This document shows, piece after piece, positions 1-8,079 of a stretch of 64,000 nt of DNA. Made by a program: the position numbers and the translations under genes. The notes beneath the pieces are model-generated. The model ran no database searches and was not told the origin of the DNA. It saw nothing but the letters and a program-made list of their open reading frames with translations. This DNA is from Brachybacterium muris. Lineage in GTDB: Bacteria; Actinomycetota; Actinomycetes; Actinomycetales; Dermabacteraceae. Numbering within the stretch: position 1 is the stretch's first letter; each line of letters opens with the position of its first letter. The stretch spans positions 2,666,001 to 2,730,000 of the forward strand of contig NZ_JAFBCB010000001.1 of assembly GCF_016907455.1 (NCBI RefSeq), read 5' to 3'.

Positions 1-1010
1 GGAGGTCGCCTGGACGATCTTCTCGGACGTGGAGCCCAACCCCACCTCCACCACCGTGTTCAAGGGCGCCCAGTGGATGCGGGACTTCGAGCCGGACTGC
101 ATCATCGCCCTCGGCGGTGGCTCCGCGATGGACGCCGCGAAGGGTATGTGGCTGTTCTACGAGCACCCCGAGGCCAGCTACTTCGGCATGAAGCAGAAGT
201 TCATGGACATCCGCAAGCGCACCTACCGCTTCCCCAAGCTGGGGCAGAAGGCGGAGTTCGTCGCGATCCCCACCACCTCGGGCACCGGCTCGGAGTGCAC
301 CCCCTTCGCGGTGATCACCGATGCGGAGACACACGTGAAGTACCCGCTGGCCGACTACGCGCTCACCCCGAGCGTGGCGATCGTGGACGCCCAGTTCGTG
401 GACACCGTGCCGCGGCGCACCGCGGCCGACTCCGGCCTGGACGCCCTCACCCACGCGATCGAGTCGTACGTGTCGGTGATGGCGAGCGACTACACCCGGG
501 GCCTCTCGATCAGGGCGGCGCAGCTGATCTTCGAGAACCTGCGGGCAGCCGTGCTGGAGAACGACATGGACGCCAAGGAGAAGATGCACAATGCCTCGGC
601 GATGGCCGGCATGGCCTTCGCCAACGCGTTCCTGGGCATCGTCCACTCCCTATCCCACAAGTGCGGTGCGGAGTTCGGAATCGCCCACGGCCGCACCAAC
701 GCGATCTTCCTGCCTCACGTGATCCGGTACAACGCCACCAAGCCCTACAAGCACGCGATCTTCCCGAAGTACGAGAACTACCGGGCCGACAAGGACCTGG
801 CCGACTTCGCGCGGTTCATGGGCTTCCCGGCCACCACCACGGAGGAGGGCGTGCAGTCGCTGATCGACGAGGTGAGCAAGCTGGCCGAGGACCTGGGCAT
901 CGAGCTCAGCCTGAAGGCCAACGGCGCCACCCAGGAGCACCTGGACCAGGTGATCGACGAGCTCGCTTACCGGGCCTTCGAGGACCAGTGCACCCCGGCC
1001 AACCCCAAGG
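1..1010 (+). pseudogene. adhE: adhE, 5' fragment (bifunctional acetaldehyde/alcohol dehydrogenase), interrupted by IS21
   Basis: This is the iron-dependent alcohol dehydrogenase half of AdhE, which reduces acetyl-CoA to ethanol in fermentation. The gene enters from the left edge in frame 2 (FSDVEPNPTSTT) and shows the NAD-binding GGGSAMDAAKG motif, TTSGTGSECTPF, and the metal-binding stretches LTHAIESY and HSLSHKCGAEFGIAHG with FLPHVIRYN, all typical of AdhE rather than short Fe-ADHs. At 1010 an IS21 copy enters at ..CTPANPK. Translation runs into the element, adds nine foreign residues (VNIRLAGVR) and stops at 1039. The missing end lies at 3592-3827. Removing the IS and one CCAAGG duplication restores the reading frame. 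The N-terminal aldehyde dehydrogenase half lies outside the window, so its presence is inferred from family similarity. Confidence 0.88.
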
Positions 1011-1124
1011 TGAATATTCGCCTCGCTGGGGTCCGCTGATCGAGGGTTCGGGTGCCACGTCGCTGCCGTAGCGGTGGCGTCGTTCGGGACCACCAGTGGT
1101 GTCGTTGGGGCCGCTCTGTCTACG

Positions 1125-1163
1125 CTCCTTCCGCCGTGTGTATAGGGCACGCGGCGGAAGGAG
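1125..1163 (+). promoter_or_regulatory. istA leader hairpin covering the ribosome-binding site (copy 1)
   Basis: CTCCTTCCGCCG (1125-1136) is perfectly complementary to CGGCGGAAGGAG (1152-1163). Four further pairs, one of them G-U, continue inward to a TATAGGG loop at 1141-1147. The right arm contains the AAGGAG Shine-Dalgarno site, 9 nt before the istA ATG at 1173. A transcript entering from adhE would fold this stem and mask the site. A transcript starting inside the element would lack the left arm. The protective role is inferred by analogy with other insertion sequences such as IS10 and IS50. Confidence 0.7.
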
Positions 1164-1172
1164 CAATCTGGA

Positions 1173-2735
1173 ATGGTACGGAAGATCAGGGCGAAGCTGG
1201 TGCTCCAGCTGCGCGCAGAAGGTCTGTCGGGGCGAGCGATTTCGTCCTCGCAGGGCATGTCCCGCAAGTCCGTGAGGGCGGTGTTCGAGGCCGCTGACGC
1301 TGCAGGGATCGGGTGGGGCGATATCGCGGACGTCGCCGATGAGCAGGTGTATGCCCGGTTGTTCCCGGGCCGGGGCGAGCACGAGAGCGTGTTCGCACAG
1401 CCGGACTGGGAACAGGTCCATCGAGAGATGGCCAGGGTCGGCGTGACGCTGAAGCTGTTGCACGGCGAGTACTTCGACGCGACCACGGCGGCTGGGGATC
1501 CGGCGATGGGGTATGACCGGTTTTGCCGCACCTACCAGCACCACGTCATGGTCACCGGTGCCGCTTCGAGAGTCGGTCACAAGGCCGGCCAGAGCGTGGA
1601 GGTCGACTGGTCCGGCCCCACGATGGAGCTGGCCGATCCGGTCACCGGCGAGGTCTCGAAGGTGTTCTTGTTCGTTGCCTGCCTGCCTTTTTCTCGTTAC
1701 GCGTTCTGCTTCCCGGCGCTGGATATGCGCCAGGAGTCCTGGCTGCGAGCGCACGTAGCGATGTTCGAGGCGCTGGGCGGGACGGTCCCGAGGATCGTTC
1801 CGGACAACCTCAAGACCGGTGTGGTGAAGCACCCCCGCGAGGGCGAGATCGTCCTGAACGATGCGTATCGCGAGATGGCAGCGCATTACTCGGCGGCGGT
1901 GCTCCCGGGGAGGGTGCGGAAACCGAAAGACAAGGCGAGCGTGGAGAACACCGTCGCGCACGTCGCGACCTGGGTCATCGCCGGGCTGCGGGATCAGCGA
2001 TTCACGTCCCTGCCCGAACTTGCAGCCGCCATCGGGCAGCGGATGGAGGCCTATAACGCGGAGCCGTTCCAGAAGCGGCCCGGATCCCGCGCCAGCGTGT
2101 TCGACGCGGAGGAGCGGCCGCTGCTGACGCCGCTGCCGGCGGTGCCCTACGAGATCTCGACATGGCACTACGGACGACGAGTGGGCAGGAACGGGCACGT
2201 CACGTTCGCGCGGAACTTCTACTCCGCGCCGTTCGCGCACATCGGCGCGAAGGTCGATCTGCGCATCACGGCCCGGACGCTGGAGATCTATCAGGGCAGC
2301 CAGCGACTGACCAGTCACCTGCTGCTCCCGGAGACCGCGAGCAATGAGTACCGCACCAACGACGCGGACCTACCTGCGGGCGAGCGTTTCCAGGCCTGGG
2401 ACGCGCAGAGGGTGCGGGCGTGGGCAGATCGGGTCGGGCCGGCCACGGTGATCGTGATCCAGCGGATCTTCGAGTCCGTGCCGATCGTGGAACAGGGCCT
2501 GGATCCCGCGTTGGCGGTGCTACGGCTCTCTCGCCGCTTCTCCGTAGATCGGGTCGAGGCGGCCTGCGCACTCGCGCTGACGGGACGGGTCCGTTCACCG
2601 CGCTATGCGCATCTGCACCCGATCTTGGCCACCGGGCAGGACAAGGTCGCCGCCCTGCGTCCACCCCGCGAGGAACCCGCGGAAGACGGCGGATACGTCC
2701 GTGGCGCCGACTACTACGCCGGAGGTGTCCGGTGA
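1173..2735 (+). CDS. istA: IS21 transposase IstA (copy 1)
   Basis: A 520-aa DDE transposase that cuts and joins the element ends together with IstB. An N-terminal helix-turn-helix region (about residues 5-60, RAEGLSGRAISSSQGMSRKSV) resembles the DNA-binding part of IstA. The integrase core has D145 in VEVDWSG, D211 in IVPDNLKTGV and E258 in DKASVENTV, in line with the DDE triad. The C-terminal third carries the Mu-transposase-like segment (VTFARNFYSAPFAHIG). The ATG at 1173 is preceded by AAGGAG, which lies in the leader hairpin. The stop overlaps istB by 4 nt. The protein is identical in all three copies in this window, so it is probably intact and recently active. Confidence 0.95.
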   Translation: MVRKIRAKLVLQLRAEGLSGRAISSSQGMSRKSVRAVFEAADAAGIGWGDIADVADEQVYARLFPGRGEHESVFAQPDWEQVHREMARVGVTLKLLHGEYFDATTAAGDPAMGYDRFCRTYQHHVMVTGAASRVGHKAGQSVEVDWSGPTMELADPVTGEVSKVFLFVACLPFSRYAFCFPALDMRQESWLRAHVAMFEALGGTVPRIVPDNLKTGVVKHPREGEIVLNDAYREMAAHYSAAVLPGRVRKPKDKASVENTVAHVATWVIAGLRDQRFTSLPELAAAIGQRMEAYNAEPFQKRPGSRASVFDAEERPLLTPLPAVPYEISTWHYGRRVGRNGHVTFARNFYSAPFAHIGAKVDLRITARTLEIYQGSQRLTSHLLLPETASNEYRTNDADLPAGERFQAWDAQRVRAWADRVGPATVIVIQRIFESVPIVEQGLDPALAVLRLSRRFSVDRVEAACALALTGRVRSPRYAHLHPILATGQDKVAALRPPREEPAEDGGYVRGADYYAGGVR

Positions 2736-3478
2736 GCGTGATCGATAACGACACGAAGCGGAAGCTGCGCGAGATGGGCGCGACCGCGCTGCTGGACGCG
2801 ATCGATGCCCAGGATGAGGCTCACGTGCTGGGGATGTCGTTCCAGGAACGGCTCCAGCTGATCGTGGACGAGGCGCATTCCATCTTCAATCATGGAAAGG
2901 TCGAGGGTCTGATCCGCCGGGCGGGGCTGCGTTATCCCGGAGCGGACCTGCGGCGGCTGGATCTGGTCGAGGAACGGGGACTGAACCGGAACGTGATCGC
3001 GCAACTGGCAACCTGCTCCTTCATCCAGCGGCAACAGAACGTGGTCTTCCAGGGCTTCACCGGCTCAGGGAAGTCCTACCTCGGCTGCGCGCTGGCGAAG
3101 CAGGCCTGCCAGCACCGGCTCCGAGCCCACTACATCCGAATGCCCGACCTCGAAGAGGCCTGGGCCCTGGCAAAGGACAAGCCGCAGGGCCAGACGAAGT
3201 TCCTGCGGAAGTACTCCACGTTCTCGCTGCTGGTGATCGACGAGTGGCTGCTGGACCATCCTGACGAGGGAATGCGTTCGATGCTGCTGGAACTGCTCGA
3301 GCGCCGCTATGACACCGGCTCGACCGTGTTCTGCACCCAGTACCCGAAGAAGGACTGGCACGCCCGGCTCGGTGGAGCAGTCCACGCCGATGCGATCATG
3401 GACCGCATCGTGCACAACACAATCTGGATCGACACCGGCGACAGGAACATGCGAGAACACACCGCACTGCCCCAGTGA
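2732..3478 (+). CDS. istB: IS21 helper ATPase IstB (copy 1)
   Basis: A 248-aa AAA+ ATPase of the IstB/DnaC type, which assembles on target DNA and stimulates IstA. Walker A is GFTGSGKS (residues 108-115) and Walker B is LLVIDE (D170, E171). The family usually has GPPGTGKT in the first motif, so FTGSGKS is a modest variant that keeps the lysine. The GTG start at 2732 overlaps the istA stop (GTGA) and has GGAGG 6 nt upstream at 2721-2725, so both coupling and its own ribosome-binding site support it. About 113 bp of non-coding right end follow before the terminal repeat. Confidence 0.94.
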   Translation: MSVIDNDTKRKLREMGATALLDAIDAQDEAHVLGMSFQERLQLIVDEAHSIFNHGKVEGLIRRAGLRYPGADLRRLDLVEERGLNRNVIAQLATCSFIQRQQNVVFQGFTGSGKSYLGCALAKQACQHRLRAHYIRMPDLEEAWALAKDKPQGQTKFLRKYSTFSLLVIDEWLLDHPDEGMRSMLLELLERRYDTGSTVFCTQYPKKDWHARLGGAVHADAIMDRIVHNTIWIDTGDRNMREHTALPQ

Positions 3479-3591
3479 CCCGATGCCGGCGGGAGCCAGT
3501 GGTCCCCACCGCGGCGGCTACTGGCCCCCGTCGGCACGATCGGCGGTCCCCAAGAGCAAGATTCGGTGGCTCCCACGACTACGAATACTCA

Positions 3592-3827
3592 CCAAGGAGC
3601 CCCTGGTGATCGAGCTGAAGGAGATCATCCAGGACGCCTTCGAGGGCGAGGTGGGCTACACCAAGCGCACCGGCGGCGAGGTCAAGGAGCCCTCCACGAC
3701 CGCCTCGGCGGTGGCGATCGGCGAGAAGGCCCCCGCTGCCGATGAGAGCGACGAGGCCGCCGAGGACACCGCAGAGTTCGTCGACTCGGTGGACCCGGAG
3801 CAGGAGCGGGAGAAGGGCAAGGCCTGA
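3592..3827 (+). pseudogene. adhE: adhE, 3' fragment
   Basis: After the CCAAGG duplication the reading frame continues as EPLVIELKEIIQDAFEG, the conserved last helix of AdhE proteins (compare the usual PLI.ELK.ll.dayyG). An acidic, low-complexity tail follows and ends in EKGKA at the TGA at 3825-3827. The fragment has no start of its own with a convincing ribosome-binding site. It therefore represents the roughly 77 residues cut off from the upstream fragment. The acidic tail is longer than in most AdhE proteins. Confidence 0.88.
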
Positions 3828-3847
3828 GCTGCCGCTTCCCCGACGAG

Positions 3848-3880
3848 ACGGCCCCGCACCGGATCCCGGTGCGGGGCCGT
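3848..3880. terminator. bidirectional terminator between adhE and the convergent membrane-protein gene
   Basis: A perfect 15-bp stem, ACGGCCCCGCACCGG (3848-3862) with CCGGTGCGGGGCCGT (3866-3880), and a 3-nt loop (ATC). It lies 21 nt after the adhE stop and just beyond the end of the convergent gene at 3907. There is no U-run, as is common in high-GC actinobacteria. Confidence 0.75.
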
Positions 3881-3906
3881 CCGCTGCACGCGGGCAGTGC
3901 GCGGGA

Positions 3907-4859
3907 TCAGGCGGCAGCCGGTGTCCCGGTGCCCGCTCCTCGCGGCTTCCTGTCCCGCGGGTGCAGGCGGACGACGCGCCACGCGCGAGTGGTGCGGTCC
4001 CGTTCGAACAGGCTCAGCAGCGAGCCCACGGCCAGGGAGACACCGAGCATCTCGAGGGTCTCCTCCACCAGGGTGACCAGGACGAACCGCCAGTCCACCA
4101 ACCAGTCATTGCCTATCAGCAGGAATCCGCTGGCGGTCTCGACCCCCACCGCGCCGCTGAGGAAGATCGCGCCGGCAGCCAGGATCCCAGCATGGTGCGG
4201 CGGGGCAGGGATAGCACCAGCGGGAGCAGCAGCAGCCCCACCACCACGGCCAGGGGCACGCCGATCACCAGCCAGGGGAAGGGCACCGCGAAGGGCAACG
4301 ACGGCAGCAGCGGGATGCCGAAGGCGTCCAGGCGCTCATGCAGCTCCTGGTACTCGTCGATCGAGGCGGCCAGCCCCACCACCCCGAGAAGGGCCCAGGA
4401 GATCCGGAAACGACGGGCCTGGGAGCCGATGACGAGGGCGAGCACTCCCAGCAGCGCCCACAGCATCGAGGAGTACCAGGTGGTGATGTTGTACTCACGG
4501 CCCACGTCGAACAGGTAGAAGATGTGGTGGAAGTTCTGGCTGGTCCGACCCTCGGTGAGGATGTATGCGGAGAAGGTGAGGCCGGCGATCAGGGGGATCA
4601 GCAGGGCCACGATGCCGAAGGGCAGCCATGCGCGCAGTACCGGCACATGGCGGAACGTCGATGTCTCCTCGGCGCTGTGCGCATGGCTGCTCGAACGGTC
4701 AGCCGGTGATCCGGGAGCACCCGTGGGACCAGCATCGGCATCGCTATCGGGGCGGGGATCGGGACCGGTGTCCCGAGTCGGGGGGACCTCGGGGGTCGAC
4801 TCGTCGGCATCACGCATCGGCGGGGAAACCTCGCAGGTCGGGCCGCCGGGACTCGTCAC
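3907..4859 (-). pseudogene. predicted multi-pass membrane protein, frameshifted (unknown function)
   Basis: The N-terminal ~70 residues are rich in Pro, Asp and Ser and look disordered. About six hydrophobic segments follow, with a conserved-looking motif SIDEYQELHERLD between them. The frame is lost near 4178-4190: one frame ends as MLGSWLPARSS.., while the other continues the membrane protein as ILAAGAIFLSGAVGVETASGFLLIG and on to the stop at 3907. One extra G in the GGATCC run (giving CTG GGG ATC CTG) would join them. This is either a real one-base deletion or a sequencing error. I do not recognise the family. The start used is the GTG at 4859; an ATG at 4815 is possible. Confidence 0.6.
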
Positions 4860-4925
4860 CGGTGACCGGGACGTCCCGACGGGCGGGGGCAGTGGGGGTC
4901 AGAATAATCGAATCACCCAGGATCG

Positions 4926-4984
4926 ATGGGACCCTGGTCCTTCGACGTCAGTGATCCCTGGACGTCAGGGGTCCCTGGACATCA
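4926..4984. repeat. imperfect 17-bp tandem repeats in an intergenic stretch
   Basis: GTGATCCCTGGACGTCA (4951-4967) is followed directly by GGGGTCCCTGGACATCA (4968-4984), with three mismatches. A more distant copy (CCTGGTCCTTCGACGTCA) precedes them. They lie in the 264-bp gap between rplA and the membrane-protein gene, where I see no gene. Function unknown. Confidence 0.5.
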
Positions 4985-5026
4985 GCCCACCGGTCCCCGG
5001 GGATATGAGAACGATCCTTTGGACGA

Positions 5027-5080
5027 GAAAGGGCGTTTCCGTACCGGGATCTCGCGATCGTGGTACGGAAACGCCCTTTC
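5027..5080 (-). terminator. large perfect hairpin after rplA (probable terminator)
   Basis: GAAAGGGCGTTTCCGTACC at 5027-5045 pairs perfectly with 5062-5080, giving a 19-bp stem and a 16-nt loop. It begins 43 nt after the rplA stop, where a terminator for the secE-nusG-rplK-rplA transcript is expected. It lacks a U-run. The stem is AT-richer than its surroundings. Confidence 0.65.
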
Positions 5081-5123
5081 AGCGACGTGGAGAGCGGTCG
5101 GTCAGGCCCTCGCAGTGATTCGA

Positions 5124-5843
5124 TCAGGCCTCGTCGGTGTCCTCGGTGAGGTTGCGCGTACGGTTCACGTCGACCGGGATGCCCGGGCCCATGGTGGTGG
5201 ACACGGTGATCTTGGTGATGTAGCGGCCCTTGGAGGAGGACGGCTTCAGACGCAGGATCTCGTCGAGCGCTGCGACATAGTTCTCCACCAGCTGCTGATC
5301 GGTGAAGGAGGCCTTGCCGATCATGTAGTGCAGGTTCGCCGCACGGTCGGTGCGGAACTCGATCTTGCCGCCCTTGATGTCGGACACGGCCTTGGCGGTG
5401 TCCATGGTGACGGTGCCGGTCTTGGGGTTCGGCATCAGGCCACGGGGGCCCAGCACGCGGCCCAGACGACCGACCTTGCCCATCAGGTTCGGCGTGGCCA
5501 CGGCCGCGTCGAAGTCGGTCCAGCCGCCGGCGACCTTCTCGATCAGCTCGTCGTCGCCCACCTCGTCGGCGCCGGCCTCACGGGCGGCGTCGGCCTGGGG
5601 GCCGGTGGCGAACACGATCACGCGGGCCGTCTTACCGGTGCCGTGGGGCAGGTTGACGGTGCCGCGCACCATCTGGTCGGCCTTGCGCGGGTCCACGCCC
5701 AGACGCATCGCGACCTCGACCGAGGCGTCGAACTTCGACGGGCTGGTCTTCTGGGCCAGACGCAGGGCGTCCAGCGGCGAGTAGAGGCGGCCGTCCTCGA
5801 TCTTGGCGGCGGCGTCCTTGTATGCCTTGCTGCGGAATGCCAT
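5124..5843 (-). CDS. rplA: 50S ribosomal protein L1
   Basis: A 239-aa L1 protein, a normal bacterial length. L1 binds 23S rRNA at the L1 stalk, helps release tRNA from the E site and in many bacteria represses its own operon. The N-terminus [18 protein letters not shown], the segment [15 protein letters not shown] and the conserved [15 protein letters not shown] are family signatures. It follows rplK by 4 nt, so the two are co-transcribed, and it is the last gene before the large hairpin at 5027-5080. The tail [12 protein letters not shown] is a short acidic extension. Confidence 0.97.
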   Translation of the reverse strand: MAFRSKAYKDAAAKIEDGRLYSPLDALRLAQKTSPSKFDASVEVAMRLGVDPRKADQMVRGTVNLPHGTGKTARVIVFATGPQADAAREAGADEVGDDELIEKVAGGWTDFDAAVATPNLMGKVGRLGRVLGPRGLMPNPKTGTVTMDTAKAVSDIKGGKIEFRTDRAANLHYMIGKASFTDQQLVENYVAALDEILRLKPSSSKGRYITKITVSTTMGPGIPVDVNRTRNLTEDTDEA

Positions 5844-5847
5844 GTCG

Positions 5848-6279
5848 TCAGTCCTCCACCGTGATGCCCATGGAACGAGCGGTGCCGGCGACGATCTTCG
5901 CCGCGGCCTCGATGTCGTTCGCGTTCAGATCAGGCATCTTGGTCTCCGCGATCTCGCGGACCTGTGCCTGGGTGATCTTGCCGACCTTGTCGGTGTGCGG
6001 CGTCGCGGAGCCCTTCTGCAGGCCCGCGGCCTTCTTGATCAGCTCGGCGGCCGGGGGGGTCTTGGTGATGAAAGTGAACGAGCGGTCCTCGTACACCGTG
6101 ATCTCGACCGGCACAATGTTGCCGCGCATGTCGGCAGTGCGATCGTTGTAGGCCTTGACGAACTCCATCATGTTCACGCCGGCAGCGCCGAGCGCGGGAC
6201 CCACGGGCGGCGCAGGGGTGGCCTGGCCGGCCTGGATCTGGAGCTTGATGATGCTCGCGATCTTCTTCTTGGGAGCCAT
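5848..6279 (-). CDS. rplK: 50S ribosomal protein L11
   Basis: A 143-aa L11, full length. It forms the GTPase-associated centre with 23S rRNA and contacts RelA-type sensors. [38 protein letters not shown] and the C-terminal [18 protein letters not shown] are diagnostic; PPVGPALG is the proline-rich hinge. The ATG at 6279 has AAGGAAG just upstream. It stands 162 nt after nusG and 4 nt before rplA, in the universal nusG-rplK-rplA order. Confidence 0.97.
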   Translation of the reverse strand: MAPKKKIASIIKLQIQAGQATPAPPVGPALGAAGVNMMEFVKAYNDRTADMRGNIVPVEITVYEDRSFTFITKTPPAAELIKKAAGLQKGSATPHTDKVGKITQAQVREIAETKMPDLNANDIEAAAKIVAGTARSMGITVED

Positions 6280-6337
6280 TGCTCTTCCTTACTGTGTCGT
6301 GGTCCGGGCGGAGCTCATCAAGCGCTCCTCCCACAAA

Positions 6338-6370
6338 CGGCCCCTGTCCCGCGAGGCGCGACGGGGGCCG
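6338..6370 (-). terminator. possible attenuator hairpin between nusG and rplK
   Basis: CGGCCCC..GTC..GCG (from 6338) can pair with CGCGACGGGGGCCG (to 6370), giving a GC-rich stem with small bulges in the 162-nt spacer between nusG and rplK. No U-run follows. It could be a partial terminator separating secE-nusG from rplK-rplA. The evidence is structural only. Confidence 0.35.
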
Positions 6371-6441
6371 GGTGCGACGCTACGGGAGCATCGCGCGGGC
6401 GTCGAGGGGGATCGGGAGTGATCTTCGTCGACGCCCGTCGA

Positions 6442-7371
6442 TCAGATCTTGGCGACCTGATCGAAACCGAGCTCGACCGGGGTCTCCCGGCCGAAGATGG
6501 AGACCAGCACCTGGAGCTTCTGGCTCTCGGTGTGGATCTCGGAGATGGTGGCCGGCATGGTCTCGAAGGGACCGTCCATAACGGTGACGGACTCGCCCAC
6601 CTCGAAGGCCGGCATCTTCTGCGCGGCGGCCTTGGCGGCCGAGGCGCTGCGCTTCTTCTCCGGCAGGCCCACGGAGGGGGCCAGCAGCGAGAAGATCTCG
6701 TCGAAGGTCAGCGGGGTGGGATCGGTGGCGTTGCCCACGAAGCCGGTCACACCGGGGGTGTCGCGCACCACTCGCCAGGACTCATCGGTCAGGTCCATGC
6801 GCACCAGCACGTAGCCGGGCACGCGCACCCGGCGCACGACCTTCTTCTGGCCGGCCTTGACCTCGGTGGCGTCCTCCATCGGGACCTCGACCTGGAAGAT
6901 GTACTCCTCCATGTCCTGGGTCTCGATACGGGTGGTGAGCTGGGTCTTCACACGGTTCTCGTGGCCGGAGTAGGAGTGGACGACGTACCACTCGCCGAGG
7001 GAGGAGCGCAGCTCGCGCTTGAGGACCGCCAGCGGGTCCTCCTCCTCGGGCTCCTCGGACTCGGTGTCCGCTGCGGGGGTGTCCTCGTCGGCGGCGGCGT
7101 CGGCCTGCGCCTCGGGGTCGGCGACCTCGCCGGCCTCCAGAGCGTCCTCGGCGTCGGCGCTCACGCCGAGCCCCTCGCCATCGGGGTCGACGGCGTCGAA
7201 GGTGTCCAGGGTCTCGTCCACGGTCTGCTCGTCGACGTCTGCCTGCTCGGCATCGGCCGGTGCGTCATCGTCGGCGGGGGCGCTGCCCGCCTGCGGGGAG
7301 GACGAGAACGACAGGGTGTCGTCGATGTCGTCGTAGGAGTCCTCGCGCGGTGCGTTCGGGTCGCTCACCAT
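6442..7371 (-). CDS. nusG: transcription termination/antitermination protein NusG
   Basis: NusG binds RNA polymerase and couples it to Rho or to the ribosome. The NGN domain is clear ([18 protein letters not shown], then [10 protein letters not shown] and [13 protein letters not shown]), as is the C-terminal KOW domain ([19 protein letters not shown].., ending [10 protein letters not shown]). The protein is 309 aa, far longer than the usual ~180-aa E. coli type, because about 120 N-terminal residues are acidic and Ala-rich. Such extensions are known in actinobacteria; this one is long. The ATG at 7371 has AAGGCAGG upstream. It lies 74 nt after secE. Confidence 0.95.
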   Translation of the reverse strand: MVSDPNAPREDSYDDIDDTLSFSSSPQAGSAPADDDAPADAEQADVDEQTVDETLDTFDAVDPDGEGLGVSADAEDALEAGEVADPEAQADAAADEDTPAADTESEEPEEEDPLAVLKRELRSSLGEWYVVHSYSGHENRVKTQLTTRIETQDMEEYIFQVEVPMEDATEVKAGQKKVVRRVRVPGYVLVRMDLTDESWRVVRDTPGVTGFVGNATDPTPLTFDEIFSLLAPSVGLPEKKRSASAAKAAAQKMPAFEVGESVTVMDGPFETMPATISEIHTESQKLQVLVSIFGRETPVELGFDQVAKI

Positions 7372-7445
7372 CGTGAACCTGCCTTCCTGGCGGCTGTGGA
7401 TCGGATCGGGCCTGGTCGCGGACCCGGTGGGGTCTCGACGCGAAC

Positions 7446-7748
7446 TCAGAGCCCTGCGTCCGGGACCACGAACGCGATCCGGGACAGCCAGCTGGAGACG
7501 AAGTCGAGACCGAAGATGAAGAGGATCATCACGACGACGAACGCCAGGACCGTGATCGAGTAGACGATCAGCTCCTTGCGGGTCGGGACGACGACCTTCC
7601 TGAGCTCTGCGATGACCTGACGGACGAACAGACCGATCGCCAGGAACGGGTTGCTGGACCCGGTCCCCCGACCGTCGCCGCTCGCGGGCGTCGACGGTGC
7701 GTGCTGGCTGGAGTTCACGTCTGGACTGTCCGATCTCGTCGTGGTCAT
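7446..7748 (-). CDS. secE: preprotein translocase subunit SecE
   Basis: A 100-aa SecE, the small subunit that clamps SecY in the Sec translocon. The conserved cytosolic helix and hinge read [20 protein letters not shown], followed by one membrane span ([22 protein letters not shown]), as in single-span actinobacterial SecE. The N-terminal ~40 residues are Ser/Thr-rich. GGGAGG lies 6 nt before the ATG at 7748 and abuts the earlier ATG at 7754, so 7748 is preferred. tRNA-Trp is 33 nt upstream on the same strand, as in many actinobacteria. Confidence 0.93.
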   Translation of the reverse strand: MTTTRSDSPDVNSSQHAPSTPASGDGRGTGSSNPFLAIGLFVRQVIAELRKVVVPTRKELIVYSITVLAFVVVMILFIFGLDFVSSWLSRIAFVVPDAGL

Positions 7749-7781
7749 CCGCATCCTCCCGGGCGGACCCGGGCGGACGGG

Positions 7782-7854
7782 CAGGGTAGACAGGGCTCGA
7801 ACCTGCAACCTGCGGTTTTGGAGACCGCTGCGCTACCAATTGCGCCACTACCCT
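7782..7854 (-). tRNA. tRNA-Trp (anticodon CCA)
   Basis: A 73-nt cloverleaf on the minus strand. The acceptor stem AGGGTAG/CTACCCT is followed by discriminator G. The D arm has GCGCAATTGGTAGCGC, the anticodon stem GCGGT/ACCGC encloses loop CTCCAAA (anticodon CCA), and the T arm has GGTTCGAGCC. The 3' CCA is not encoded. It directly precedes secE-nusG-rplK-rplA. Confidence 0.96.
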
Positions 7855-7855
7855 T

Positions 7856-7908
7856 CGCGGGAGGGAGCCTCCCGCGCGGTCCGAGCAGCGCCGCGGCAAT
7901 GCCGCGGC
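7856..7908. other. two stem-loops beside tRNA-Trp
   Basis: CGCGGGAGG (7856-7864) pairs with CCTCCCGCG (7868-7876), and GCCGCGGC (7890-7897) pairs with GCCGCGGC (7901-7908) around the loop AAT. The first starts 2 nt from the mature tRNA 5' end, so it would lie in the 5' leader of the tRNA transcript. The rest of the 225-bp gap up to aspC shows no gene. Confidence 0.5.
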
Positions 7909-8079
7909 CGTCCGGGCCAGCGATCAGCATACAAGTCCCGGCCATCCGGTGCGAATCAGCCCGGGGCAGATCACACGGGCCGGCCCACCGGAACCCGGGG
8001 GGCGGTCCCCCAGGACGCATCCGGACGCAGTGGGCCGGGCCTCCTGACGAAAGGGCCCCGCCTCTGCCACGATGGGGGC

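Larger units (their letters stand above)
1011..3591 (+). mobile_element. IS21-family insertion sequence, copy 1 (2581 bp)
   Basis: The element runs from TGAATATTCG to CGAATACTCA, with imperfect terminal inverted repeats (TGAATATTCG against TGAGTATTCG) and the TG..CA ends usual for IS21. It is flanked by a 6-bp target duplication, CCAAGG, at 1005-1010 and 3592-3597. It carries istA and istB in one orientation with a GTGA overlap, as in the family. The same 2581-bp element is present at 36965-39545 and inverted at 54608-57188, with identical istA and istB translations. It lies in the same direction as the interrupted adhE gene. Confidence 0.96.

Noticed and set aside
906-2318. A 470-codon minus-strand frame within the IS (repeated in all copies)
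   Set aside because: Antisense to istA, crosses the IS end into adhE, and its sequence depends on the insertion site, so it is not a gene of the element.
4860-5026. A small gene between rplA and the membrane protein
   Set aside because: Only short imperfect repeats and no frame with a start signal and plausible composition.
5803-7563. A 586-codon plus-strand frame over rplK and nusG
   Set aside because: Shadow of conserved ribosomal operon genes; composition is low-complexity and has no family match.
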